A stretch of 64,000 nt of DNA. Origin: a virus. The notes beneath the pieces are model-generated. The model was not told the DNA's origin. It searched no databases and was given only the letters and a program-made list of their open reading frames with translations. Numbering within the stretch: the first letter of the stretch is position 1; every line of letters starts with the position of its first letter. A program made the translations under genes and the position numbers. Below, one piece after another: positions 18,711 through 28,931 of the stretch. Where the stretch lies: IMG/VR virus record IMGVR_UViG_3300034407_003683, positions 33,902 to 97,901 of that record; one strand, written 5' to 3'.

Positions 18711-19571
18711 TTAAGTACTAATCTGAGCACCGAGTGCAATTCTTCTATAATAACCCACATCACTATCATAAACTCCTATACAAGGTGCACCAGAATTACC
18801 ATTGGTGACAAAGATTAGATTACCGTGAGGTGGTGAATTAGGTACTGTAGCTACAGTATAATTATTTAAATCAATGGTTGTTGCCCGAGCTTTTACATAA
18901 TCGGAATCAACAAGAGCAATAACTTCACCCGAATCCAAATTATCTGCTTGTTGGGACTGAATATATGTTGAATCAATAATTGACTTTAAATATGACGAAT
19001 CAGCTTGTGACTGAATGTAAGACGAATCAATTATTGATTTTAAATAAGATGAATCTGCCTGCAATTTAATATATGAAGAATCAATCAGAGACAATATTTC
19101 AGCTGAATCAAGTCCAGTTGTAAAGGCTTGTCTAGCCTGGACATATGCAGAGTCAATCAAAGTAATGGCATCGGCAGAATCAATTGAATTTGCTTGCACA
19201 ATAACTAAAGTGGTTGCAGAATCAAATGCAGTACCAGTGATTAATGAGATATAAGCAGAGTCAACAATAGATGTAATATCAGAAGTAAAGGCAAGAGTAC
19301 CACTGGCATCTTGAATATAAATTGTTCTATCGGCAGTAGGATCAACAGGAATCAATTTAATTTCACTGGAATCTACTGTGGTACCTTCAAATACAATACC
19401 ACCACTCTCAAAATAAACACCAGATGTTCCTAGGCCAGCAGCACTTTGAAGAATACCAACACTACCATAAAGTTCATCAAAATTCTCATTAACTTTTTGA
19501 CCTGCCGTACGCAGATCATCACCGGTACCATCATTACCGGCTGCCCCTAAAAATATACTTTGCTTTGCCAT
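18711..19571 (-). CDS. virion protein with Asp-Ser-Ser-Tyr repeats
   Basis: 286 residues. The N-terminus GNDGTGDDLRTAGQKVNENF is a conserved opening of fibre- or baseplate-attached proteins in marine T4-like phages. The middle has tandem units IDSSYIxxQADSSYLKS (about residues 165-205) and 14 Asp-Ser dipeptides in all. The C-terminal 60 residues form a small beta domain. A late promoter lies upstream. Likely a fibre or spike component. Confidence 0.65.
   Translation of the reverse strand: MAKQSIFLGAAGNDGTGDDLRTAGQKVNENFDELYGSVGILQSAAGLGTSGVYFESGGIVFEGTTVDSSEIKLIPVDPTADRTIYIQDASGTLAFTSDITSIVDSAYISLITGTAFDSATTLVIVQANSIDSADAITLIDSAYVQARQAFTTGLDSAEILSLIDSSYIKLQADSSYLKSIIDSSYIQSQADSSYLKSIIDSTYIQSQQADNLDSGEVIALVDSDYVKARATTIDLNNYTVATVPNSPPHGNLIFVTNGNSGAPCIGVYDSDVGYYRRIALGAQIST
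18955..19085 (-). repeat. tandem repeat coding for the IDSSYIxxQADSSYLKS units
   Basis: Three imperfect direct repeats of about 50 nt encode alternating IDSSYI and ADSSYLKS motifs. DNA and protein repeats are in register, so unit number could vary between relatives. Confidence 0.6.
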
Positions 19572-19599
19572 TTTAAATCCTACACAAATGAATTACTAT

Positions 19600-19607
19600 T
19601 ATTTATA
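19600..19607 (-). promoter_or_regulatory. T4-type late promoter
   Basis: TATAAATA on the minus strand, 28 bp before the ATG of the repeat-bearing virion protein and just before the upstream gene ends. Confidence 0.7.
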
Positions 19608-19611
19608 ACAC

Positions 19612-20616
19612 TTATATACCAATAACATAACCTTTTGCAACATAACCTGAGCTCATATAAGGTTTGGTATAACCGGTGAATTGTCTTGCATCCATGGTGG
19701 TATATGTATTATCAAAGCTTACGGCAGAACCGGTAATGTCTGCAGAATCATCCATTGTGACACCAGCTTTGGCATAACCACCCCATTCGTCAATACTGCT
19801 ATACCATGTTTCAAAGAATGACATAGGATTACTAGTACCAAAGTAGTCAATGGTTCTATTTGGATCCATTCTTTGTGGTGCACTATTTAGATCACCGTCA
19901 TCATCTGGAATTAGAATAGAAGTATCGGCTTGTGGTGCACCATAAAGTATACTTGCATTTGCATATACTTTTGATCTATTAGCAAATGGGTCATAAATTG
20001 ATTCGGCAGTACTAATAGTAATAGCACCTTGACCTTCCAGAACTGTTTGAGCACCTAGATAAAAGCCAGAAGGGTGTACAAATTTTCTATAAAGTTCTTC
20101 CCAAGTACTTAATGATACTGGGGATTTAATTAGAACAGAAAAAATTTGATATAATCTACCATCGGTCATCACATATGCTTGTTCAGGACCGATTGGACTA
20201 ATACCAACTCTAAGCAGTCTCTTTTTTGGATAAGTTATATCAACATCTTCATTAAAGAATGCTCTAAAGAAACCTTCGGCAGAATATAACGAACCTTTTA
20301 CTCTAAAAAAGTTACCAAAGTTTCTTAATGCTTCTCTTGGAAACAAAAATTGACTCTGTGAAATACCAAGAGCTAATTCATTAAAAACAAAATCCAATCT
20401 AGCTAAGGCAGTATCCTGTAAATCTCTTATTGTTTTTAATTCATTAATTACACCACCAACATTTTCATCAGAATCTAACCATTCATAATACCCCTCCAAA
20501 AATTCAATAATATTAGGATAGCTAGACTGAAAGTGTTCTGGTAGTGTCTCGAGTACTATACTTTTCCGAAAATTCGGCTCGAGTCTTAAATAATCTTTTT
20601 GTGTTTCAAACGACAT
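19612..20616 (-). CDS. conserved baseplate-region structural protein
   Basis: 334 residues, following gp6 with a one-base overlap. The segment FQSSYPNIIEFLEGYYEWLD and FFRVKGSLYSAEGFFRAFF are typical of a protein found after gp6 in marine T4-like phages. It takes the position of T4 gp7 but is much shorter, so I do not equate them. No catalytic motif. Confidence 0.7.
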   Translation of the reverse strand: MSFETQKDYLRLEPNFRKSIVLETLPEHFQSSYPNIIEFLEGYYEWLDSDENVGGVINELKTIRDLQDTALARLDFVFNELALGISQSQFLFPREALRNFGNFFRVKGSLYSAEGFFRAFFNEDVDITYPKKRLLRVGISPIGPEQAYVMTDGRLYQIFSVLIKSPVSLSTWEELYRKFVHPSGFYLGAQTVLEGQGAITISTAESIYDPFANRSKVYANASILYGAPQADTSILIPDDDGDLNSAPQRMDPNRTIDYFGTSNPMSFFETWYSSIDEWGGYAKAGVTMDDSADITGSAVSFDNTYTTMDARQFTGYTKPYMSSGYVAKGYVIGI

Positions 20617-22460
20617 TAGACATTAACTTTTAATGATGGTGTTTGTCTATCTACTAGAGCAGTAGCTGATGATCTATCTGGATCCAATCTAAGGATATAA
20701 TTTCTTAATGGTGCAACGTACCCATCGCTTTGTGGTAGTGCATTAATCTTAACATAATTATTACCACTGATAACCTGAGATGGATTAAAACCAACCAATG
20801 ACACTGTTCCATTTTCTGCTGAATATGATCCAACATTATCAAGTAGAACATTACCGTCCAAATCAAATATCTGAAGAACATTTGAAGAAAGTCTATTTTT
20901 AATTTGGGCTGGAACACCATTAAACTCAAATGCATCTGATTGTATTCTATAAAATACATCATCAGGTGTTGCAATGGTTGTAGGGAAATACAACACACCG
21001 GTATTTTCATTATTTGTAACAACAGTAAATCTCATTTGCATTTTTACTGCAATTGATGTTGAAAGAATTGATTTATTTAGAGCATCAATTTCAGTAGCAA
21101 GATTTGATTTTCTAAATACTGAATTAAAGTCACTCAAGTTATTTGAAAAATATGTTTTCATATAATTGTAGACTTGAGTTTCGGTAGCACCAAGTGTAAA
21201 TCCTGTAAGAGCCGGATCAAATTGGAATTGTGTATTCACTTCCAAATAAACATAAGCCGGATCCACAAATTCTGTGGTCATTGACATAACAGAAAGGTTA
21301 TCACTATAATTTGTAACGAATGCATCTTTTACAGCTTGTTGAACTGCTGCAGAAGTACCAGAAGTAAAATTAAGTGATATGAAAACTTTACCATAATCAA
21401 TAGGAAGATTTTGGTCACCACTCCATACTGAGGCAGATCTAACCTGTGGGAAGTTAGATTCAATGGCGGCCTTATAATCAAGTGATGTAACCAATCTTTT
21501 CTGTGAGGCATAAGCAATTGGAGCAAGTTGTCTAATAGATTCAATTGTCTGCCTAGCGGCACCACCAGTTGATTCTGTATTTGTTACCACATTTAATGTA
21601 TAGTTAGTACCCCCAACCGAAATACCTGAACTGGCAGAGAATACAGTACCATTATTTGCAGCTTCACCAACACAAGAAAGATATGTAATAACTACCTTTT
21701 CGCCAGGCTCTGGTGATTTACCAAATGAAATACCATCACCAAAATTAAGTTCATAGAATCCATTTGGTGCTTCTAGAATAGAGAAATGTGTAGAATTTGC
21801 ATCAACCTGAATTGCAAATGATAGTGGTGTATATGTTGTAAAACTAGATGAGCTTACCGTATTATATACTACAACATTTGCAGTTGATGTATCAATGGTC
21901 TCATCTGGAATAATATAGATTTGTCTTTCTGTCTTTTCGCCGACAATAAATGTCTTTGTTTTTTCGGTACCTTCATAAACAGGAATTTCTGTTGATCCAG
22001 TACTAGTCTTAAATGTATATAGTCCTGTACCATCATCACTAGCATAGACAGATTCACGTGTTCTGAATGTATATGATACACCATCAATTGAACTAGTAAA
22101 TTGTTTACCAGTAGGTATCTCTAATTTTGCAGGTCTACTAGAAACACCGGCCAGACTAACGCTTAGATTAATAAGGGCATATGCTGCACTACGAGATCTA
22201 ATTTCGTATCCCAACATTGTTGCATGAGATACTACAGAACTTCTTAGTTGTGCAGTACTTAAAAATGCTTCATTCAATGAAAAGTTTGCAGTTAAAGCAT
22301 TTACATGAGTATTATAAGCCAATACATCAAGGATATTTGAGAGACCTGAAGCCTCAAAATCATAACTTGCATATTGCGGTTGATTACTTAGGTAATCTTT
22401 TAACCTGGCTTTAATATTAGTAAAATCTAGATCGGCTGACCTAACTGTGCTTGTTGCCAT
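20616..22460 (-). CDS. 6: baseplate wedge subunit gp6 (J-like)
   Basis: 614 residues. The opening (YDFEASGLSNILDVLAYNTH, SLNEAFLSTAQLRSSVV) and the central FNQPRV-like segment SNFPQVRSASVW are typical of T4 gp6, the wedge core homologous to P2 gpJ. gp6 dimers form the inner baseplate ring. It follows gp25 directly, the usual T4-like order. Confidence 0.92.
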   Translation of the reverse strand: MATSTVRSADLDFTNIKARLKDYLSNQPQYASYDFEASGLSNILDVLAYNTHVNALTANFSLNEAFLSTAQLRSSVVSHATMLGYEIRSRSAAYALINLSVSLAGVSSRPAKLEIPTGKQFTSSIDGVSYTFRTRESVYASDDGTGLYTFKTSTGSTEIPVYEGTEKTKTFIVGEKTERQIYIIPDETIDTSTANVVVYNTVSSSSFTTYTPLSFAIQVDANSTHFSILEAPNGFYELNFGDGISFGKSPEPGEKVVITYLSCVGEAANNGTVFSASSGISVGGTNYTLNVVTNTESTGGAARQTIESIRQLAPIAYASQKRLVTSLDYKAAIESNFPQVRSASVWSGDQNLPIDYGKVFISLNFTSGTSAAVQQAVKDAFVTNYSDNLSVMSMTTEFVDPAYVYLEVNTQFQFDPALTGFTLGATETQVYNYMKTYFSNNLSDFNSVFRKSNLATEIDALNKSILSTSIAVKMQMRFTVVTNNENTGVLYFPTTIATPDDVFYRIQSDAFEFNGVPAQIKNRLSSNVLQIFDLDGNVLLDNVGSYSAENGTVSLVGFNPSQVISGNNYVKINALPQSDGYVAPLRNYILRLDPDRSSATALVDRQTPSLKVNV

Positions 22461-22461
22461 T

Positions 22462-22908
22462 TTATCGTAACCTTGTCAGTGTTAAATCTAATAATACCAA
22501 TTCAGATGTGCTCAATACCTGAAACTCTACTGTAACTCTTACTTCATTGTTATCAGGTTTTATATTTGCATCAACTCTAGTTACTTCAGCTCTTGGCTCA
22601 TATAAGTCAACAGCTTCAATAATCTGATTGGCTAATAAATCAATATCGGTATCAGTATCTAGTTCGAATAAGAAATCATTTAAGTTACCACCAAATTCCA
22701 TATTAAATGGCTTTTCGGTGTAATTAGTAAGAAGAAGATTTTTTACAGATTGTTTTACATCTGCAGCATCTGTTTTCTTGTAAATATCTCCAGAAGGTTT
22801 GGCAGTAAATGTTAGATCAATATCGGAATATGACTGACGTCGTGCAGAAATAATTGGCTGACTACTTAGGTTGCCGTCCTCAATTGAAAATGCTTTTGTT
22901 ACTGCCAT
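22462..22908 (-). CDS. 25: baseplate wedge subunit gp25
   Basis: 148 residues, slightly longer than T4 gp25 (132). It carries the family core DIDLTFTAKPSGDIYKKTD, VKNLLLTNYTEKPFNMEFGG and YEPRAEV, homologous to the P2 gpW/lysozyme-like wedge family. GAGGT lies upstream of the ATG, and a late promoter 20 bp upstream. Confidence 0.93.
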   Translation of the reverse strand: MAVTKAFSIEDGNLSSQPIISARRQSYSDIDLTFTAKPSGDIYKKTDAADVKQSVKNLLLTNYTEKPFNMEFGGNLNDFLFELDTDTDIDLLANQIIEAVDLYEPRAEVTRVDANIKPDNNEVRVTVEFQVLSTSELVLLDLTLTRLR

Positions 22909-22927
22909 TTGTATAACCTCATGTTCT

Positions 22928-22935
22928 TATTTATA
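22928..22935 (-). promoter_or_regulatory. T4-type late promoter for gp25-gp6
   Basis: TATAAATA on the minus strand between the stop of the spike gene (22936) and the gp25 start (22908). The expected start site leaves a leader with GAGGT before the ATG. Confidence 0.75.
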
Positions 22936-24960
22936 TCATTCTTGGATGCATTCTAATAACTCGTCCGTACTTTGTACAAAGTTATTAAAGCGCGTTTCAA
23001 TGGTATTTGTATATGTTACACCATAATCACTAGATATTGTCGGCGTAATAAGAACAATTTGAGCAATCATTGAACCATCTTTATTTAATGTATCATAACT
23101 CAAAATCATTTTTTCAAACTGTAGACTATCTTTCCACCAAGAGGCAAGATCAAATGTTTTCTTCATATCAATATTACCATTTCTATCTCTCAGTTCATAT
23201 ACAACTGCTCTGCCTTCTTTTTTCAATGCATTAATTCCATTTGCAGTCACAGTTTCATTAATATATGGTCTATAGATACCTTCGGCAACAATTAGTCTAT
23301 GTTCGTCATATTCAATATTATCAATCATAATTGCTCTAATGGCATGAGCATGCAGTAATAGATTCCTTGCTACTGCAATACGTTCATCATTTGTAGTTAC
23401 ATGATCGAATGTAATTGAATGCCCATAACCACCTAAGAATTTAGCAATTGTGACACCCTGAGCTAACTCGGTCCGTGATGATATCTGTCCTAAATTTTCT
23501 GGTTTATATTTTGGTGCTACATTCAGTACTGTTGTCTTATTGGCAACCGAACCTCTAAATCTTTTTGTTTCGGCACCAATATTTTTACCAATGACATCCT
23601 TAGGATTTACTCTACGAACAGTTGCTTCATTAGATTCAATTCTGTCAATATCATCAGGAATGGCATTTGTAAATGTTGCAGATATAATACCTTCTGCCAA
23701 TACAGCACCAACAAATGTCTCATTTTGCTGATTGGAAGTATCTCTTAATTTAGATCTAACTTCTGTTGTTGAGAGTGTTCTATCAGAAACCCCACCATAG
23801 TCTGCATCTCTATTGATCTGATTATATAATGAGTTACCTGGATCAATTGAAACTTTTCTGGTAAGGAATTCAGATTCATTTAAGTATGACTGCATAATTA
23901 CATTATCAGGTTGTGCTGTAGTCTTTTCTGTGGCAACTGTTGTATCATTAATATTCGTGTAACCTGCAGGACCACCTGGACCGCCACCATAACTAGCATA
24001 AACTGCAGTATCGGATGCAATTGCAGTATCTGCCATACCCGTTAAATCACCTGTAAATGTATTTGCATACATTGCTGTTGCATGAATCGATGTAGAATTC
24101 ATTCTTGGGATGTGTGATGTATGTCCATAATACACCATATTCTCACCACCAATTGTACCAGAATCACCACCAACAAAGAGACTAGATGCACCAATGTTTA
24201 TTGATGGGGCAGATAATATAGCTTCCTCTTCTGATGTCTGTCGTAGTAATCCCTTTGAAACCTGTTCCATCTCACCTTGCACGACGGTCGAATTATCACC
24301 TTTAATATAATTATCTACATTTCCATGTACAAAATGCATTTCATTTTTAGTAATTTGAGTAGATACATTACCATTAATTAGTGATTGGACATTTCCATTG
24401 ATATCCTGTCTATAACCACCTTTAATATCGTCTACCTTATCGCCACCAGCTGTTACGTTAATATCCCCACCAACATCCAAATCAAAATTACCATCAACAC
24501 GTAGTTTTAGATTACCATGATATGTAATATCACCATCACCTTCGATGATAACTTTTTCATCACCAGCAGTAATTCGTACAGTATTTTTTGTGCTGTACAT
24601 TAGAATAGTACCATCTGGTTGGAATTCTACACCAGTACCGGTACGATGTTTAATAAGAATTCTTTCACGGCCGGGTGTGTCATCAAACTCTGTTACATGA
24701 CCAGCAAGTGTTTTTCTAACTTGATTATATGGATATTCAGCTGATGGAAAATCTTTTAATTCTAAACCTAGGTCCTTATCACCACCACCATAAGGTAGTG
24801 TATTTTCTTCTACGCCACGTGCTTCTAAATTTGTAGATTGTTTACCAGCATATTTGCGCATAGGAAAATTACCAGAGAAATCGGCAAATCCATCTACAGG
24901 CTTATTACTATTATCTGCTACGCCATCGGCTTCTAGGTCATCATTGGTGTAGTTACTCAT
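22936..24960 (-). CDS. central spike protein: gp5 C-terminal beta-helix-like
   Basis: 674 residues. Residues about 95-260 consist of short strands with repeated VxGN/GDI motifs (VRITAGDEKVIIEGDGDI, LRVDGNFDLDVGGDI, VQSLINGNVST), as in the triple-stranded beta-helix of T4 gp5 and VgrG needles. The last 180 residues form a different domain containing GRAVVYELRD, vaguely like M15-type peptidases but without a clear zinc triad. In T4 lysozyme and needle are one gp5 chain that is later cleaved; here they are separate genes. It overlaps the upstream gene by 4 nt. Confidence 0.7.
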   Translation of the reverse strand: MSNYTNDDLEADGVADNSNKPVDGFADFSGNFPMRKYAGKQSTNLEARGVEENTLPYGGGDKDLGLELKDFPSAEYPYNQVRKTLAGHVTEFDDTPGRERILIKHRTGTGVEFQPDGTILMYSTKNTVRITAGDEKVIIEGDGDITYHGNLKLRVDGNFDLDVGGDINVTAGGDKVDDIKGGYRQDINGNVQSLINGNVSTQITKNEMHFVHGNVDNYIKGDNSTVVQGEMEQVSKGLLRQTSEEEAILSAPSINIGASSLFVGGDSGTIGGENMVYYGHTSHIPRMNSTSIHATAMYANTFTGDLTGMADTAIASDTAVYASYGGGPGGPAGYTNINDTTVATEKTTAQPDNVIMQSYLNESEFLTRKVSIDPGNSLYNQINRDADYGGVSDRTLSTTEVRSKLRDTSNQQNETFVGAVLAEGIISATFTNAIPDDIDRIESNEATVRRVNPKDVIGKNIGAETKRFRGSVANKTTVLNVAPKYKPENLGQISSRTELAQGVTIAKFLGGYGHSITFDHVTTNDERIAVARNLLLHAHAIRAIMIDNIEYDEHRLIVAEGIYRPYINETVTANGINALKKEGRAVVYELRDRNGNIDMKKTFDLASWWKDSLQFEKMILSYDTLNKDGSMIAQIVLITPTISSDYGVTYTNTIETRFNNFVQSTDELLECIQE

Positions 24961-26696
24961 TCGTCATTCCCATCTACTGAATCAAATTTTTTGGCATAGT
25001 CGGCCGATTTAAATCCTGGACCATATGTTAAATTACTACTAATATCAGCATCAGTTATATTACCACTTCCTACATCAGATAAATCTAACATTTTTAGACC
25101 AGGTTTAACTTTCAAAAAGCTTATAACTAATTTATCATATGCTTCCCATTGTTCTCTAGTAATAGACTTAGGATCAAGTTTATCATATGATTTTTCTTCT
25201 TTAGTACAATTATAACCTGCATCAAATATAACCATAACAGCAGAATTTATATAAGTTAATTGTGTTGATGCTTGTACACTTACTTGTTTAAATATATCTG
25301 CAACGTTGTCGATAAAATCCTTTGGTGTTAAATTTGCTGGTCTGCTAGCCCAAAAGTTAACACTTAGATCCAAAGGTAATACGCGTTCGACTGAACCATC
25401 TCTTAATATAAAATAATGAGCAGGTCCACTTAAATCACTTTCAATTGGAACCTTTTCTTTGGCTTTTAGAAAGTCATTTCTATTTCTGTTAATAATTTGT
25501 GTGTTCCAGTCCTTTGCACTTTTAGCTCTTCTGTCTGTTGGTGATGCATTCCAACCGGTGACGAAATTAGTTATTTCACGGCGGCATGATGCAGCATCAA
25601 GTTCAATTTCCTTTGAACTAATAACTCTTGTATATAAAAACCCTTCGACCGGTCTAGAGTTTGATGTTCCAATTTCTTCGATCGGTACTGAAGGCTTTAG
25701 ATTTGGAACCAAGTTACCCTTCGATAATACACCTGATAAATTTGTTCTTCCATCAGCTCTTACCAACGTTGGTATATTATCTGCCGTAAAACCTTCGGCT
25801 GTAGCATGACTGCCGGTAAGTGCAGGAATACTTGTACCTAATTCATTAAATTTTGGAACATTATTTACTAGTGATGTTGTAACAGATTGAATATTACTAA
25901 AATCAACACCCATAGAACCAAGTGGACTAGTCTCGGCAACATTGGCTAAATTTGTATTTGCTTTTTTAATTGCATTTAATAAAGTTGGTGATGATGGCGA
26001 AACTGGTGTATTGGCTTTTATATTTCCTATATTAACTTTAGTCTTAAATGAGCCTATAGGATTACCCAAGGCCTTCATTTGTCTAATTGTAGAAACTTTT
26101 TGAGCTTTTACGGCTTCACTCTTTTGATCAATGCTAGTTAATTTTCCAACATTTGTTGTGAGTTGACCTACAATTGATTTAAAGTCATCACCAGTTAGCC
26201 CTATCTTTTTTAATTGCTCTTGAACTTCTGGATCATCAGTTGCATTGTTTGCTTCTGCAACTGCCTCATTAATTTTGTCCTCATTTAATTTAAAAACTTC
26301 TTGAGCTGCAGCTCTAATACCTTCAGGACTACCATTTGCAATTGCTTTTCTAATAATTGTTTCTTCCTTGGTAGTTTTACCAGTAATTGCATCAATGGCA
26401 GATTTATTTGGAGCTGATGGTGTATTAACATTTGAAGTGTCTTTACCAATAACTGCACCAGATAAGGCAGGAGTTGGATCCTTTTTAGTACCACGTGGTT
26501 TTACACTTGCTGCCTTAGTAATAAAACCAGAAACTGCATTACCAAAATCACCAGAGCCAGCCGCTAATGTATTAAACAGATGAATTGCTTCTCTATCCAA
26601 AGCATCTTTTTCTGCTTTTGTTAACTGCGCAGCTTCTTTTATTTCTTTATTCTTATTCTTAAGAGATTGTCTATTTGTTTGCCAAGTATCAGCCAT
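24957..26696 (-). CDS. baseplate hub protein with degenerate amidase_2-like domain
   Basis: 579 residues. The first 330 are helical and low in motifs. Residues about 375-575 follow the order of an amidase_2/T7-lysozyme fold: GPAHYFILRDGSVERVLPLD (family aHyvIdrdG), AVMVIFDAG (family vgIe), a WEAYDKLVISFLKVKPG helix, and YGPGFKS (family DPGPxF). The zinc ligands expected near the first strand, the gHxD strand and DPG appear replaced (NFVTGW, DLSDVG, YGPG), so it is probably not an active hydrolase. It lies between the lysozyme-bearing and needle proteins, which points to a hub role. Confidence 0.5.
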   Translation of the reverse strand: MADTWQTNRQSLKNKNKEIKEAAQLTKAEKDALDREAIHLFNTLAAGSGDFGNAVSGFITKAASVKPRGTKKDPTPALSGAVIGKDTSNVNTPSAPNKSAIDAITGKTTKEETIIRKAIANGSPEGIRAAAQEVFKLNEDKINEAVAEANNATDDPEVQEQLKKIGLTGDDFKSIVGQLTTNVGKLTSIDQKSEAVKAQKVSTIRQMKALGNPIGSFKTKVNIGNIKANTPVSPSSPTLLNAIKKANTNLANVAETSPLGSMGVDFSNIQSVTTSLVNNVPKFNELGTSIPALTGSHATAEGFTADNIPTLVRADGRTNLSGVLSKGNLVPNLKPSVPIEEIGTSNSRPVEGFLYTRVISSKEIELDAASCRREITNFVTGWNASPTDRRAKSAKDWNTQIINRNRNDFLKAKEKVPIESDLSGPAHYFILRDGSVERVLPLDLSVNFWASRPANLTPKDFIDNVADIFKQVSVQASTQLTYINSAVMVIFDAGYNCTKEEKSYDKLDPKSITREQWEAYDKLVISFLKVKPGLKMLDLSDVGSGNITDADISSNLTYGPGFKSADYAKKFDSVDGNDE

Positions 26697-27591
26697 CGTT
26701 TAACCTTCTATAAATCTCTTCGCCAGCACTAATTCTTTCTTGCTGACCTTTTACTTTTGGATTTTCAAATCTATCTTCGAAGATAAGACATGCTTCTCTC
26801 ACCGTTTGTGCTCTTTTTAAGTCATTTAGTCTATAATATGTTTTATTATCATATAACTCTTTTACAGTAAAAAGCAATTGGCAATACATTGTATCCCATG
26901 GTATATTTTTACTAGCGGCAAAATTAACTAGTTTTTGATATCTATGTTTGGCATTGGCTGATGAATTCCATTGCGCAATACCAAATGATCTTTCCGAACC
27001 ACCTGATCTGGCCTTAGGATTTAAATCTCCATTATTTTGATTGGCACCAGATTCGACAAAGAAATTACCAATAATACCACAAGCTTGTTTATGTGAAAAA
27101 CCACCACCCTGTTGTGATATAAAAAAGTTAAATGCCTTCTCAATATTTGTGCCACCTATCAAATATGTATCATCAATTTTATTGGCTGGTATATTATTTT
27201 TTACATTGGTTTGTGCATCAGTTAATGGTTGCCTCTGTACTTGGTCTGGAATTCCAGCCTCATTTGCAATATAATTTGGTGTGATTGGTCTTTCATATTT
27301 TGGAATTGATCCTAAAACCAATGGTAATTGTGAGCTTTTACCATCAAGGAAAATACCATAAACTTGTGCTTGTGGTTTAATGCCTAGATTGGTTCCAATA
27401 CCTGAGGTACCACCTTCGGTAATTGGTGCTGCTACAGAAGCCCATGGTAAATCACCATCACTAATATCACTAGTATTTTCTGAATGAATACCAAATATTC
27501 TAACTCTGATTCTACCTAACTCGAGTGGATCATTGATATCTTTTACAATACCAATAAACCATCTAGTATCATCACCGTAATATTCTTTCAT
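26689..27591 (-). CDS. 5: baseplate hub gp5-like: OB-fold plus tail lysozyme
   Basis: 300 residues. Residues 5-105 match the gp5/VgrG OB domain (WFIGIVKDINDPLELGRIRV, GDLPWASVAAPITEGG). Residues about 150-300 match a phage tail lysozyme domain: ACGIIGNFFVESGANQN with the likely catalytic Glu, then SFGIAQWNSSANAKHRYQKL. It digests peptidoglycan during tail penetration. It is shorter than T4 gp5 (575) because the needle is encoded separately. It follows gp27 with a one-base overlap, matching the gp27-gp5 complex. Confidence 0.85.
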   Translation of the reverse strand: MKEYYGDDTRWFIGIVKDINDPLELGRIRVRIFGIHSENTSDISDGDLPWASVAAPITEGGTSGIGTNLGIKPQAQVYGIFLDGKSSQLPLVLGSIPKYERPITPNYIANEAGIPDQVQRQPLTDAQTNVKNNIPANKIDDTYLIGGTNIEKAFNFFISQQGGGFSHKQACGIIGNFFVESGANQNNGDLNPKARSGGSERSFGIAQWNSSANAKHRYQKLVNFAASKNIPWDTMYCQLLFTVKELYDNKTYYRLNDLKRAQTVREACLIFEDRFENPKVKGQQERISAGEEIYRRLNDG

Positions 27592-28931
27592 TATCCCAAA
27601 ACCTTTAATGGATTATCATCGTTAAAGTTTGTCAGTTTCACACAATTTAAATGTATGTTATAATTAGTAGATGAAAAAGAATGTTTAGCACTATAGATCA
27701 AATAATCACCAGACTTTTTAAGGTCCAATTTGACATCCTCAACCATTGGTCTATTTGCTAAAAACAATATTCTAACAATATTGCCAGTTGTATAATGTGC
27801 TTTCTTTTCAATAAATCCAGCACCTTCAATACGAATTGTGATTGGTGACTTTGTTAAAAACTTATTTAAAGCTCTTGCTATAATTTTCTTTGAGTGATCT
27901 GTATTGGTGTTATCTTCATCATATGATTTAAATCTTTCGGATCCATCATCATATGCACCAGATTCAGATATAACAGAAATTTGCTTTGATCTATATTTCT
28001 GCAATAACATATCATCAATTTCAAAATTATCTGCAAATGCTTGGTCTTTGGTAGTTATAGAAGTATTTAATACCTTTGACATTGCATCTTTATTTACATC
28101 AAATTCATAATCTTTACTGGTAGCACTGTGTGTACTATAGAATGAATGCCTAGCGCCAACCAAACCATCAGCAATAATATTAAACATATTTTCGATATTT
28201 TCAATTTTATATTCCTTAATAGGAACATGTCTAAATTGAGGAGTTACTTCTCTATCAAAGTTAGAAATACTATATGTAAAAGGCGAGGAAATATTAATAG
28301 GTTGTCTATCCAACATTGTTTTTAAATCAGAATAGATTAAATCATTTGTTGTAAAACTAGAAAATAGATATGTCGGAAACCCATCAGCTGTTGTTGCTCT
28401 ATTCTTAATCCACTGCATTGATTCAAGTGGTGAAAGATTAGGCACAATAACTTTAAGTTTGTTTTGAAATATATCTGACGTAATATTGTTTACATCTTTA
28501 TTCAACCACTCTTTTGATATATTTGAAATAATCTTTTGTGGGCTACCAGAATATGCCTTATTGACATTTTGTACATTTGATTTAAATAAAATATCCTCAA
28601 CCAAATGTAGTACCAATAAATCAACTTGTTCATTAGCTTTTTTATTAGAAATAATTTTATCAATAACAAATCTTTTTTCAATAATGTCTTCAGAATTTTC
28701 TGTCTGTTTCATTATAATAGTGCAATATTCAGCACCTTGTAGATCTAATCTATCATATAATCTAAATGAATCAATCAGAGCAAGCTGGCCAGTCAGATAT
28801 GGTAAATCCATATGCTCAAAAATCTCAATATCAGTGACAGCGCCGACTAAATCTTGAGGCTCTAACATTCTAGATGAATTAATGATAACAGATTGTAGTA
28901 TATAACCTGCCGTTGTTTTAATCTGAGACAT
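27591..28931 (-). CDS. 27: baseplate hub subunit gp27-like
   Basis: 446 residues. Its opening (LQSVIINSSRMLEPQDLVGA, then ITDIEIFEHMDLPYLTGQL-type segment and DRLDLQGAEY) matches the hub family of T4 gp27, a trimeric ring linking tube and needle. It is next to the gp5-like gene. No catalytic residues expected. Confidence 0.8.
   Translation of the reverse strand: MSQIKTTAGYILQSVIINSSRMLEPQDLVGAVTDIEIFEHMDLPYLTGQLALIDSFRLYDRLDLQGAEYCTIIMKQTENSEDIIEKRFVIDKIISNKKANEQVDLLVLHLVEDILFKSNVQNVNKAYSGSPQKIISNISKEWLNKDVNNITSDIFQNKLKVIVPNLSPLESMQWIKNRATTADGFPTYLFSSFTTNDLIYSDLKTMLDRQPINISSPFTYSISNFDREVTPQFRHVPIKEYKIENIENMFNIIADGLVGARHSFYSTHSATSKDYEFDVNKDAMSKVLNTSITTKDQAFADNFEIDDMLLQKYRSKQISVISESGAYDDGSERFKSYDEDNTNTDHSKKIIARALNKFLTKSPITIRIEGAGFIEKKAHYTTGNIVRILFLANRPMVEDVKLDLKKSGDYLIYSAKHSFSSTNYNIHLNCVKLTNFNDDNPLKVLG

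Noticed and set aside
22936-23500. An M15-type peptidase domain in the needle protein's C-terminus
   Set aside because: Only a vague GRAVVYEL resemblance; no zinc triad can be aligned by eye.
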